DNA of 64,000 bases from Chryseobacterium elymi (GTDB lineage Bacteria > Bacteroidota > Bacteroidia > Flavobacteriales > Weeksellaceae): contig NZ_QNUH01000005.1 in NCBI RefSeq assembly GCF_003385495.1, positions 186,001 through 250,000 on the forward strand, read 5' to 3'. Positions within the stretch are counted from its first letter, which is position 1; the number at the start of each line of letters is the position of its first letter. Under the pieces are notes generated by a model. It was not told the origin of the DNA. It did not search any database and was given only the letters and a program-made list of their open reading frames with translations. Below, in pieces: positions 33,776-43,083 of the stretch. The position numbers and the translations under genes are program-made.

Positions 33776-35653
33776 TTATTGCGCAATACACTTTACATTA
33801 AATGCTCTATTACCAGCCTGCATTCCACCCCCGAGACCTGATTGACCAAAAGAAGCAGGTTTTGTATTATAAGGTTTTACATTACCTATAGTGCTTGTGT
33901 AATAAGCCCCCCCTTGACCTCTTCCTTGAAGATTTCCCGGACCATTTACTGTTCTAAATCCTCCTGCAGGAAAAGTAACTTGTACACTTCCACTTTTGAA
34001 AATTGTAGCATTATTATAATTATTATCATTTGCACTCCAGTCATTCCCATAGGCTTCCAGCGTTGTATTTGCAGCTAATTCCTGAAATTCCGTTAAAGTA
34101 GGTAAACGAAATCCGGAAGGACAAGGATCATAAGTTGTATTTTTTACAGGTGAGGTTTCTGTACCTGTATTCCATCTTTGAGTAGGATTTGCTGGTACAG
34201 GCCAGGTAGTATCAAAACCTGTTATAGGACCTGGAGAAGTATATCCAGTAGCAACTACCGCATTTCTTCCATATTGATAGTAATTACCAATCAGAGCTTG
34301 TGATTGAGGATTGGCATTGGGATCTAGGTTGGTATTCGCTCCTAGGTTATGCTGCATCCATATTTGTCCACAAATCCTTACTGATTTTTGTCCGTTATGT
34401 ATTATGTAATCATTATTTATACAAGCTGTTGGTGTTGCTGTTACAGTTACAGGTTTTGTACAATTTTTATCAGCTAAATTGACGGTGATGTCCATATTTC
34501 CACTAGTGGTTGGAGTTCCGGTTACACTATAAACTATATCCGTTACTAATCCTCCTGTAAAAGTACCTGCCGAACGGGAAAAAGTGAGTCCGTTGGCTGT
34601 GAAGCTCTCCCCGGGATAGGCTGTCCCATCATAAAAACCTCCGGAATTTGTAAAATACTTTATGGTATAAGTTCCAGTGTAAGTTTGGCCTGCTATCAGA
34701 TTGTCAGGGTTTAAAACCGGTTGGTATGCCCCTGTGCCACAATATAAAGTAAGCCCTGTTATCATACCGACATTCAATGATGTACACGATTGTCCGCCAA
34801 TGATTAGTTCGGTGATTATTATACTACCTGTTGAATCAGGAATCCCTGAGACATTGTAAATAATTTCGCCATTTCCTACAGAAAAATTACCTGCACTGCG
34901 TGTGAATGTAAGTCCTTTTACAGTAAATGTATCTGCATCATATGATCCCCCATTACCACCTGTATACGGGATTCTTAATACGCCAGAGTAATTTTCGCCC
35001 ACAAACAAGTTGGCTGGATTTAGCTTTGCATTGCAGTCCAGGGAAGTTACCGTCCCGATAGTAGATGAAGACGGCTCCACAATACGGGTAAAACTACAAC
35101 TTCTACCTCCTATATTGAGAGTAAATAATGCATTGCCAGCTCCTGATGGAGTGCCTGTAATCTGAAGGACTAGATTTCCAGAACCATTGTTGAAAGTTCC
35201 GGCCTGTAACCCTGCGACCAATCCCGTAACTCCTGTAGAATTGATTGCCATGGCAGAATATGATCCTCCATTTCCTCCTGAGTATGGAACACTTGTTTCT
35301 ATTCCAGAACTGTATACTGTACCATTGTAAATAGTTCCAGAATGAGTAGCCGAACTGCATTCCAAAGATAGAACTGTCCCCTCATTTTCAACTGGAAGAC
35401 CAAGGCAGTTGGACCAAGCATCAGCCTGATAGGCACGTACGCATTTCTTAGTAGTGTCGTACAGTATCATCCCATTTTGGGGAGAAGATATATTATTCTC
35501 AGGATTTTCCACTCTATTTAGATATAGAGCTTTATTGTTGGAGCCAAGTTCTAGATCTGAACTTGCATGTGGTGTTTCTGTCTTGATTCCTACCTGTCCG
35601 AACATCATCAAACTTACTCCATAAGCTAAGACGATAAGCATTTTTTTCATCAA
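33776..35653 (-). CDS. Secreted FISUMP-domain surface protein
   Basis: A 625-residue exported protein with a signal peptide (MKKMLIVLAYGVSLMMFGQ) and VGIKTETPHASSDL. Three or more immunoglobulin-like beta repeats follow (about residues 95-415), each near a Cys-containing strand such as IGGRSCSFTR. The C-terminal 200 residues are a Fibrobacter-succinogenes major paralogous (FISUMP) domain: WMQHNLGA, YQYGRN, YDPCPSGFRLPT and a final FNVKCIAQ. FISUMP domains are related to C-type lectin folds, so ligand binding is plausible. The protein ends in this domain without a T9SS CTD. Confidence 0.8.
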   Translation of the reverse strand: MMKKMLIVLAYGVSLMMFGQVGIKTETPHASSDLELGSNNKALYLNRVENPENNISSPQNGMILYDTTKKCVRAYQADAWSNCLGLPVENEGTVLSLECSSATHSGTIYNGTVYSSGIETSVPYSGGNGGSYSAMAINSTGVTGLVAGLQAGTFNNGSGNLVLQITGTPSGAGNALFTLNIGGRSCSFTRIVEPSSSTIGTVTSLDCNAKLNPANLFVGENYSGVLRIPYTGGNGGSYDADTFTVKGLTFTRSAGNFSVGNGEIIYNVSGIPDSTGSIIITELIIGGQSCTSLNVGMITGLTLYCGTGAYQPVLNPDNLIAGQTYTGTYTIKYFTNSGGFYDGTAYPGESFTANGLTFSRSAGTFTGGLVTDIVYSVTGTPTTSGNMDITVNLADKNCTKPVTVTATPTACINNDYIIHNGQKSVRICGQIWMQHNLGANTNLDPNANPQSQALIGNYYQYGRNAVVATGYTSPGPITGFDTTWPVPANPTQRWNTGTETSPVKNTTYDPCPSGFRLPTLTEFQELAANTTLEAYGNDWSANDNNYNNATIFKSGSVQVTFPAGGFRTVNGPGNLQGRGQGGAYYTSTIGNVKPYNTKPASFGQSGLGGGMQAGNRAFNVKCIAQ

Positions 35654-36358
35654 AATAAATTTTTAAAATTAGTATTCAATTTTATGCAGTCCAGAAATTT
35701 ATCACGAAACTAATTCGTCTAACTCTTGACTTTAATACTGCAAAACTATGATGATTAAAAGGTGTTATCCTAAACTTACATTGGCAGAATTCTGGAAATA
35801 TGCAAAAACTTAAAATTTAAAACATTGATTTTTAGCTATTTATTTATTTTTTAATTTTTGCTGTTCTCTCAATTTAGAAAGGTCGTAGTCTGATTTAAAG
35901 ATGCACTTCTAATAGAAATAAACATTTTATCTTCTTCCTGAGCTATGAAACGATATATACATTCATTACAAAGAATACCAAATATGATTTTCAATATTGT
36001 TGTCATAGTGTGCATAGGGCGATTCCCAAGTAATTTAAAATAAGAGCTGCCATTTTGCTGAAAAAAATGATGTTGTTAATTAACAGCTTTTGGATTAGAT
36101 GATGGTCATCTAAAAATTAATCGTCAATCAAAATTTGAAAGGCTTTTCTTCTTAAAAAAAGCAGACACTTAAATACCGCTTTTTTGAGTATTAAAAAATA
36201 TCTACATCGCAACCATATTTCTACTGTTGTAGAAAATGGAAGCCCGGAGTTTAAGTGATAAGGTTAAAATACACTTTTTCCGGACCTTTCCATTTTTATT
36301 GATCTCACTACTATTTCAACCTGAAACCGTTGCACATGGTATTTTTTTTATAGTGATC
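35654..36358. other. Intergenic stretch, no gene recognised
   Basis: About 700 bp of AT-rich DNA between two minus-strand surface protein genes. GGAAGCCCGGA at about 36239 repeats a motif from 33672 (both preceded by AAAAT) near the 3' end of a surface gene. No intact ORF or known repeat was identified. Confidence 0.45.
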
Positions 36359-37345
36359 TTACAGAGCTGTAACACTAAATAAAGCTTTAAAGTCGGAAAT
36401 ATTCGCATATGTAAAATTTGATGGATAAGATATGCCTGCACTGCTTGATGCAAAGGCATTGGTTCCGTTCAGATAAATGACTGTATTTAATGTATCACCT
36501 GATGTTAGTGTAACCATGCCGGTCACTACCACGGAATAACGTAGGATTGCTTGTCCTGGTGTTGCCCATCTGATTGTTGCATTGTCCATTATATTGGTGC
36601 CTCCTGAAGGGTTTCCTCCACAGTTCTTTCTGATTTCAAGGTTTACAGGATAATAAAATCCCGTCTCATTCCTGTCGGGTGCTGCATTTGGCATAATGTA
36701 GGCGGTTATGAGGTAGATGCCTGACTGAGATACCGTATAGGTACCTGTGCTGACTTCAAATCTGTTATTAGGGTCGGTAACTGTGTTATCAAATTTTTGA
36801 AAAAATCTTTGATTTACTGCTGTTCCGCTTATTCCCCCATTGTTTATAAAAGTGATACCTGATGATGCGTTGCTTAAAGAGATTGATGCCAATGTTGCAG
36901 AAGCAGGATTGACCGGTCCCCATTCTGTTGCTCCTAAATCATTAGTTTTTAATACATAACCGTTTGAAGGCGCATTGGAAGGCAAGATAATTGAACGGTC
37001 GGTACTCAAATTGGAGGGGGCTTTCAAAGATACCGAGTTTGTACCATTTGAGGAATCTTCGTAGAAGTTAATGGATGAAGCACTTCCAGTCAAGTTTGTG
37101 TTCACAGAAATGTTTCCTGCGACATCCAATTTTGCAACAGGAGTTACAGTTCCTACTCCTATTTGTCCATTACTAGTAATCACCACATCATTAATTTGCT
37201 GGGTTGAATTAGGCATTCCTGTAGTTGGATTGTCTTTGTTTCCATCGACATGAAATACCTGTTTTGGATTTTCTGTATTGATGCCTACTTGAGCAAATAC
37301 AATAGATGAAAGTAGCGTAAATGTAAAAATAATTGTTTTTCTCAT
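36359..37345 (-). CDS. Secreted VGINT-family protein with C1q/TNF-like C-terminus
   Basis: A 328-residue exported protein: signal peptide MRKTIIFTFTLLSSIVFAQ, then VGINTENPKQVFHV. A linker containing one shaft-like unit (QIGVGTVTPVAKLDVAGNIS, about residues 56-75) follows. The C-terminal 170 residues (QRFFQKFDNTVTDPNNRFEV, GTYTVSQSGIYLITAYIMP) match the pattern of C1q/TNF-like trimerising beta domains. It is likely a trimeric surface protein. The ligand is unknown. Confidence 0.75.
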   Translation of the reverse strand: MRKTIIFTFTLLSSIVFAQVGINTENPKQVFHVDGNKDNPTTGMPNSTQQINDVVITSNGQIGVGTVTPVAKLDVAGNISVNTNLTGSASSINFYEDSSNGTNSVSLKAPSNLSTDRSIILPSNAPSNGYVLKTNDLGATEWGPVNPASATLASISLSNASSGITFINNGGISGTAVNQRFFQKFDNTVTDPNNRFEVSTGTYTVSQSGIYLITAYIMPNAAPDRNETGFYYPVNLEIRKNCGGNPSGGTNIMDNATIRWATPGQAILRYSVVVTGMVTLTSGDTLNTVIYLNGTNAFASSSAGISYPSNFTYANISDFKALFSVTAL

Positions 37346-38621
37346 TGTTTTTCTATTTAGTATATTTTAATTATTATCTTAAATTTTCTAGTTGTAATTG
37401 TTTGGGTTATTACTCTGAATAATTAACTTATATGGATGACGATATAGAGAAATCACAATTCATATAAATCATGGTATTACTTCAGTATTTATTCTAAGAA
37501 AGATCTAAAATGGTAGTTGATCCAGTTAAGGACAGAATAAATAAAAAAATTCTTAATACTATCTGACTGACTTTCGATTTTCCATCTAAATAATCTGGAT
37601 ACAAATTACTGAGATTTATCTGTCTAGCTACAAAAAAAGCACTACTTAAGTATTACTGTTTTTAATTAATATTTTGATATATAGGGCTTTATATGTTTTG
37701 TGGATGAGTGGGGATTTGAATTTGCTAAAAGACCTCATATATCAATGTGATTAAATGAGAAGCAGTTTTATTTCCAAGTATTTTCTAACATTGTTAAAAA
37801 AAGTATTTAAATCTAATGCTTTATTCCAGGACTTGAAAAGATCAAAAATTGATTCTAGAGCATTATGCTTTTTACCTTGCAAGAATATGCTTTTTCTACA
37901 TTCTTTCACTTTGAATTGTGAGATCCAAAATTTTAGCAATGAATAGAAGAACTCTTCCTGATCCATTTTTTGTAGAGGTTGTTATTGAGGTGACAAAATT
38001 GTTTCTATTGTAAAAATCTATCAAAATATAAATCCTAAGATGATCACTTTAAATAGTTGGTTATTTTGGTTTAGAATCTTTGTTATGAAAATTCAATATT
38101 GAAACGTACAAGATGGCAAAGTAAACAAACAGAATTTGTACTTAAACGTTTTATTTTGCTTCAGTTTTTATTGTGACAAATTACAGATCGGGACAGCTCT
38201 GTCCCATTTTCTGTAATTTTTTCGATCAGGATTTTTATATTCCTATCTACTTATTTATAATGACATTGTGTTTTAATATTTAAATACTTTTTTCAAATAC
38301 AAGTTTAAGTACATAAATTCCCAGAGCTTTATATTGCAGTTGAATATATCCATATCGTGACGATCCTTAAATTTGAATTCTTAGCTGAAATTCATTGAGA
38401 TCACGCCGTTATAAATCGTATAGGTAAACTTCTGTTTGTTCATAATACGCTAAGATTAGATGATTGTAGCTTGTTTTACTGTAATAAAACTCCAGACCTA
38501 AATAATCATTCTAATATGATTTTAATTCTATACAAAGATATCTGCGAGCAATATCGAATCCTAAATTTTCATTGGCAGAATTCCGGAAAACAACAAAATT
38601 TATTTTTTATATTGTTGGTAA
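37346..38621. other. Long intergenic stretch, probably decayed
   Basis: About 1.3 kb with no convincing gene. Two short open frames overlap on opposite strands at 37751-37966, and neither has recognisable features. ACTACTTAAGTATTACTG near 37642 resembles sequence at 33277. A strong palindromic hairpin is at 38178-38223. The DNA is probably debris of former island genes. Confidence 0.45.
38178..38223. terminator. Bidirectional terminator-like hairpin
   Basis: An outer stem AAATTACAGA / TCTGTAATTT encloses an inner GGGACAG-CT-CTGTCCC hairpin. A T-run follows on the plus strand. It lies about 400 bp past the stop of the AraC-type regulator (minus), and no intact plus-strand gene precedes it. 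Confidence 0.6.
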
Positions 38622-40286
38622 TCATTTAGTTGTATTCTTGTTTTGTTTTTGTGAAAGTTGGGTTATAAATTCTGATGGGGACATACCTTGTTCCTGTTTG
38701 AAGATATGTGTAAAACGACTTTGAGATGAGAATCCTGATATTTCTGATAAATAGCTGATTTTATAATTCAAATGCTCCGGATGGTTATAAATCTTATCTA
38801 CAATAAAATTTATTTTAAGTCCGTTTATATAGTCATTAAAACTTTTGTTGCGATGAATTTTTAGTATATAATTAAGATACTTTGTGTTGGTTTCAAGGAT
38901 TGTCGCAAGATTGGATTGTGTAAAGCCTTTTTCGGTATACGCTGTTCCATTTTCAAAACTCATTAATTTAGACAGAAGGTCTTTCTCAGTTTCATTAGAA
39001 ATTAACTTTGTGTTTGTCTTAATGGAGATTTTAAAATCTTCACCTTTTCCTGATAATGAATGACCAGCATTCCCCAAATTATTTTCTTCCTGTCTTTTTT
39101 TTCTTTCTTCCAATTCATTTACAATTTCTTCAAACCTTATCTTTAATTCTTTTTTCTTCCGACGCATTTTAATAAACTGAAAATAAAAAATCGCTGAAAG
39201 TACAGAGAAAACTCCCAGAATAGAAAGCACCGTAGTGGAATTTTGTTTTTCTAACAATTTTTTCTCCTGTTTTTCCTGATTCAATATGGATTTAACAGCA
39301 AACTGAATATCTTTATTATTTTTATTTTGCAGTTTTTCATACTCTTTTTGATAAAGTTCTGAATAATAATTTTTCCTGAGATCATTACCAGTTTCCCCTG
39401 AGAGCTGGGACAGATTTTTGTAGAGCTCCGCCTTATTTGAGACATTATCTATTTTGAATTTTATTATATCATCCAGAGCTTGTTGATAAAATGAAATTGC
39501 CTTAGATTTATTTCCAATCGCTCTATAATAATCTCCAAATGATTTCAAACTCATATATTGATATTCCAGATCTTTTCTGACTAGATTATAACTTTTATTA
39601 AAAAAATAATAAGCAGAATCATACACTTTTCTTTTAAGGCATATATCTCCTTTTATCATGTAAATATTATATATTTCCCCTTCAGAATCTGAAAACTTTT
39701 CTTGTATTTTTATTGCCTTATTAATGTATTTATCAGCTTTATCATATTGCTTCCTTCCGCCAAGGTTGGCAGACATTCTTGCATAGGTACGGGATAGCAT
39801 TCTCTGATATTCATGATTTTTTTCATCTTTAGGAACAAAAGATAAAATATCAGAATATTCATTGAATTCTTGTTCAGGTAAGCCCATTTTCCCATAATTG
39901 TCGCCTTTAAATTCTTTAAAAAGAACTTTTAAAACATGATGGTCAGCAGTTGCCGGTTCTTTGAGTCCCTTGTCCAAATAAAATAAACTTTCACTGTGCA
40001 TATCAATCGAAAGAAGGCACTTGCCTAGTATCAGGTAGGATTTTGCCTTATTAAAGGAATCTCCATATCTTTCAGAGAGTATGGAAGCCTGCTTGGCATA
40101 TCTCATTGAGCTTACAGCATCCCTAAGTATATACTTATCAGAATTATTCCATAAATTCTGAATCTCTTGTTGCCGCTTTTCGTCTATTTGAGCATATAAA
40201 AATTGAGACAGAACAGAAAAGAAAATAATGATAATGTTTTTCAAAAAAGAATTATAATTTGTTAAAAGGTTGTAATTTTTCTTCAT
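38622..40286 (-). CDS. Membrane-anchored TPR protein with AraC-type HTH
   Basis: A 554-residue regulator built like the LuxR-type one at 29528: N-terminal signal or anchor (NIIIIFFSVLSQFLYAQ, ending at residue 33), TPR repeats to about residue 330, a transmembrane helix at about 350-372 (VLSILGVFSVLSAIFYFQF), and a charged coiled-coil. The C-terminal AraC-family domain (about 440-545) has two HTH units (FTQSNLATILETNTKYLNYI and ISYLSEISGFSSQSRFTHIF) ending with the usual GMSPSEF. It probably couples a periplasmic signal to transcription of island surface genes; that target is inference. Confidence 0.87.
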   Translation of the reverse strand: MKKNYNLLTNYNSFLKNIIIIFFSVLSQFLYAQIDEKRQQEIQNLWNNSDKYILRDAVSSMRYAKQASILSERYGDSFNKAKSYLILGKCLLSIDMHSESLFYLDKGLKEPATADHHVLKVLFKEFKGDNYGKMGLPEQEFNEYSDILSFVPKDEKNHEYQRMLSRTYARMSANLGGRKQYDKADKYINKAIKIQEKFSDSEGEIYNIYMIKGDICLKRKVYDSAYYFFNKSYNLVRKDLEYQYMSLKSFGDYYRAIGNKSKAISFYQQALDDIIKFKIDNVSNKAELYKNLSQLSGETGNDLRKNYYSELYQKEYEKLQNKNNKDIQFAVKSILNQEKQEKKLLEKQNSTTVLSILGVFSVLSAIFYFQFIKMRRKKKELKIRFEEIVNELEERKKRQEENNLGNAGHSLSGKGEDFKISIKTNTKLISNETEKDLLSKLMSFENGTAYTEKGFTQSNLATILETNTKYLNYILKIHRNKSFNDYINGLKINFIVDKIYNHPEHLNYKISYLSEISGFSSQSRFTHIFKQEQGMSPSEFITQLSQKQNKNTTK

Positions 40287-40658
40287 ATCTAAAAATAATA
40301 ATTATAAACAAATTCCACTAGTCCCTTGATTCGATAGAAATTGTTATCGTTGGTATAATATAATTCTAAATTCAAATAAGATTAATAGAACCATCTTTTC
40401 CGTACTCCAATTTGGAACTGGTGGCAATAGTCAGATTACAGGTCAGATTTAGTGATAATACTCTTTTTAAAATCACTTAAAATAATTTCCTAATAAAAAC
40501 AATTTTAATAGAACAAGTTGACCATATAGTTAACTTGTTCTATTTTACGGTCTAAAAAATCTAGGTGTTATAATTTGGTGTACTGAATTGTATTTATAAG
40601 TAAACTAATAAATAAACTTTAAACAAAAGAATGGCGTACATCAAGTACATTCATTTGC
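40287..40658. other. Intergenic stretch with a terminator
   Basis: About 370 bp between two minus-strand genes. It holds the terminator at 40507-40546 and, at its left end, the probable promoter region of the AraC-type regulator. Nothing else is recognised. Confidence 0.5.
40507..40546 (-). terminator. Terminator of the T9SS protein gene at 40659
   Basis: AATAGAACAAGTT and AACTTGTTCTATT form a 13-bp stem with a 12-nt loop, flanked by T-runs on both strands. It lies about 115 bp after the stop codon. Confidence 0.75.
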
Positions 40659-41999
40659 TTATTTCAACATTATTTTTTTTGTGATTCTGTTACCTTCCGG
40701 GGTAATAATTACAACAATTGCGTTCTTCGTACCTTTCACTGAATTGCTAATATTGAATGTGAACTTGTTACTGCCTTTGTTTAAAGTTATATTTTCAGCC
40801 TTTAATAATTTCCCGTCCATAGCGTACAGTTGCATGTTAGCAGTTCCGGTTTTTGATGTTTTTAATGAAATATGGATATCATCAATGACGGGATTAGGGT
40901 AAAATTGCACAGCGGACTCACTTTTGATCTCATTATTAGCCAAAACCAAGGTTGGAAGATAGACGATCCAGCCATATGCAACTATTGCCGGGCCATCTTC
41001 AAACCCGGCTATGTATTTACCATTTGGAGAAATTGCGTAAGCTGCTCCCATAGAATCTAAGGTTGAATTAACCGTGACTCCCAAATTTGTAAGATAGGTT
41101 TTGAAATCTATGGGAACTGTGCCTAATGCAGGATTGTATATTATTGTATATCTATTCGTATTGGCTGGTTTATACCACATTCCCACTACTGTTCCGTCAT
41201 TTGATATTCCTCCAAACGATCCTCCGGCGTATATAGACGGATCGGGGTTTGCAAATTCGGTGTAAGAATCTGAAGCAGGATCATATATGAAAGGGAGATT
41301 ATCAAAAGTACCCACTGCCACACCGCTTTCGTTTATGGCCCGAACTTCGCTACTGGTAGATACCGGCAAATTACCATTTTTTGTAATATATTTAAAAACG
41401 CCCGTTTCACTAAACAATGTTGGTACACGTCTGGTTGACGGTGTTGGAATATCTACCCATCCCGCAACTTTACCTGTATTATTAACGGTATAAAAAGTAC
41501 CATTTACAAAATCATTGTTGCTGGCCCTGGTTGTGATACCTGTTTGTATATCATGAACAAAGGGAATTACATAATTACTATTAGCAATTTGGTCGAAGAC
41601 TCCCATTTGTCCGGCAATATATCTGCCATTGTCAGATATTTGGTAAGGAACACTTTCCGGAAATGTGGAGGTAGTGGTTGTATTTGCCGGAAATGGAATA
41701 GTAGTCCATGTAGTGCTGCCATTTAATTTATAGGCAGGTAATCTAAAGCCTCCGCTTGTTATACTTCCTATAAAGTCTCCATTATTATTAGTACCTCTCA
41801 ATCGATAAACTATAGGCTCTTTTACTACATAAGTATTAGTTGACCAATTATAAATAAGTCCGAATGAAACAGCAACCCCGTTATCATTTACGTCCTGAAA
41901 AGCTGAATTATTAACAGCAAGTTTACGGTATTCCTGTGCGGTTAAAAAATTAGATATAATGCTTAATACGACAAATACCAAGAAATTATTTTTTTTCAT
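40659..41999 (-). CDS. T9SS-sorted secreted protein with HAF-like repeats
   Basis: A 446-residue secreted protein. Signal peptide MKKNNFLVFVVLSIISNFLTAQ. The body consists of repeated units with motifs such as VNDNGVAVSF, ISDNGRYIAGQ, INESGVAVG, ISNDGTVVGMW and ISPNGKYIAG, the pattern of HAF-type or beta-propeller surface repeats. The last about 75 residues are a type A T9SS C-terminal domain (VQFYPNPVIDDIHISL, MQLYAMDGKLLKAENI, ending ITKKIMLK), which directs export and surface attachment or release by the type IX system. Function beyond that is unknown. Confidence 0.85.
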   Translation of the reverse strand: MKKNNFLVFVVLSIISNFLTAQEYRKLAVNNSAFQDVNDNGVAVSFGLIYNWSTNTYVVKEPIVYRLRGTNNNGDFIGSITSGGFRLPAYKLNGSTTWTTIPFPANTTTTSTFPESVPYQISDNGRYIAGQMGVFDQIANSNYVIPFVHDIQTGITTRASNNDFVNGTFYTVNNTGKVAGWVDIPTPSTRRVPTLFSETGVFKYITKNGNLPVSTSSEVRAINESGVAVGTFDNLPFIYDPASDSYTEFANPDPSIYAGGSFGGISNDGTVVGMWYKPANTNRYTIIYNPALGTVPIDFKTYLTNLGVTVNSTLDSMGAAYAISPNGKYIAGFEDGPAIVAYGWIVYLPTLVLANNEIKSESAVQFYPNPVIDDIHISLKTSKTGTANMQLYAMDGKLLKAENITLNKGSNKFTFNISNSVKGTKNAIVVIITPEGNRITKKIMLK

Positions 42000-43083
42000 A
42001 GGTAGAATATTAATTTTATTTCAAAGTTCTGATAATTAATTGAATTAATCAATACTTAATCTGTTGTGAGCTCCTAGATGAAAACTTATCATGATAGTTA
42101 TGATTTATAAATCATACATTATAATATTTCTGTTTCTCTTTTCCTTGCCATCGCAAAGAGTCTCTAGCTTCATTGTAAATTTTAATATAGTTTTTTCACG
42201 AAACAAAGCTAAAAGAGTCGCATAGATGTGTATATTTTGTTTATCTAGTTGTTACTTAAAATCACATTATTCATTACCTATCACTTTTACCAATTTATTC
42301 AATTTTGAAAATAATTTCTGAATTTCTCACATATAAAATTTTCATCGATGAAATAAATTGCACAATTTTGAATTAACTATTAACTAATGATAAAAAATTT
42401 ATTTACTTTCAGTCTGCTTGTTTTTAAGCAACCTGAATGCTTAGGTCAATCCAAGGCTTCTTACTGGGTGGGGAACATGTCTTTATGACCACAACAAGAA
42501 TGGAAATCCTGTACATTCCCGAGGTATTATTGCTACACTACAAATTCAAGCACAGCTATAGAACTCGTGGCTGAAGCAACAAAGCGACTAATAATGTAGA
42601 AAATATAGCAGGAAGTATGCCTTTTACTGTTGCTGATGGTTCTAATTTAAGTCATGCTGCTTATCGCAAAAATGGAGTCAGGAGACCTATTGGTTATTTT
42701 CTTGCAGACCAAATTTCAATCAAATTTTACTGGAAGCTTTGAAACGAGATCAATTGCTAATTCTCTATTCTGAAAGATGGTTTTTTCAAAAATTTTTAGC
42801 GGACGATAAAATATTTTAGCTGGTAGTAATATAAGCAGTTATAACTTTCACTCTGGTTGTTCTGATCTTGTGAGGTAATGATATGCAATTTTACGACATG
42901 TTTTGTCGTGATCAATATGGATTTATACAGAAATAAAAAAACAAAATGGAAAAAAACTTAAAAACGTAAGGTGGAAATCTCTGCTGGAAACCACCTTAAA
43001 AAATAAAGCAAAGGCTTAAATACTTTTAAGTCTAAATAAAAATACTTCTTTCGTAGAAATATTAAAAATCAATAAAAAAACAT
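42000..43083. other. Intergenic stretch with a decayed gene
   Basis: About 1.1 kb between a minus-strand and a plus-strand surface protein gene. It contains the relic at 42387-42873. The 5' flanks of both genes should hold their promoters, but none matches the consensus clearly. Confidence 0.5.
42387..42873 (+). pseudogene. Decayed secreted-protein gene
   Basis: Starts with a signal-peptide-like MIKNLFTFSLLVF, then breaks after 33 codons. Other frames continue coding-like text: GTCLYDHNKNGNPVHSRGII, then PFTVADGSNLSHAAYRKNG followed by VRRPIGYFLADQ, then GSFETRSIANSL. Several frameshifts and stops separate them. The family is not recognised. It appears to be another lost surface gene of the island. 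Confidence 0.5.

Noticed and set aside
37751..37966. Two overlapping small open frames on opposite strands
   Set aside because: Neither has a domain, signal or convincing start, and the region looks like decayed DNA. One might be a relic but I cannot name it.
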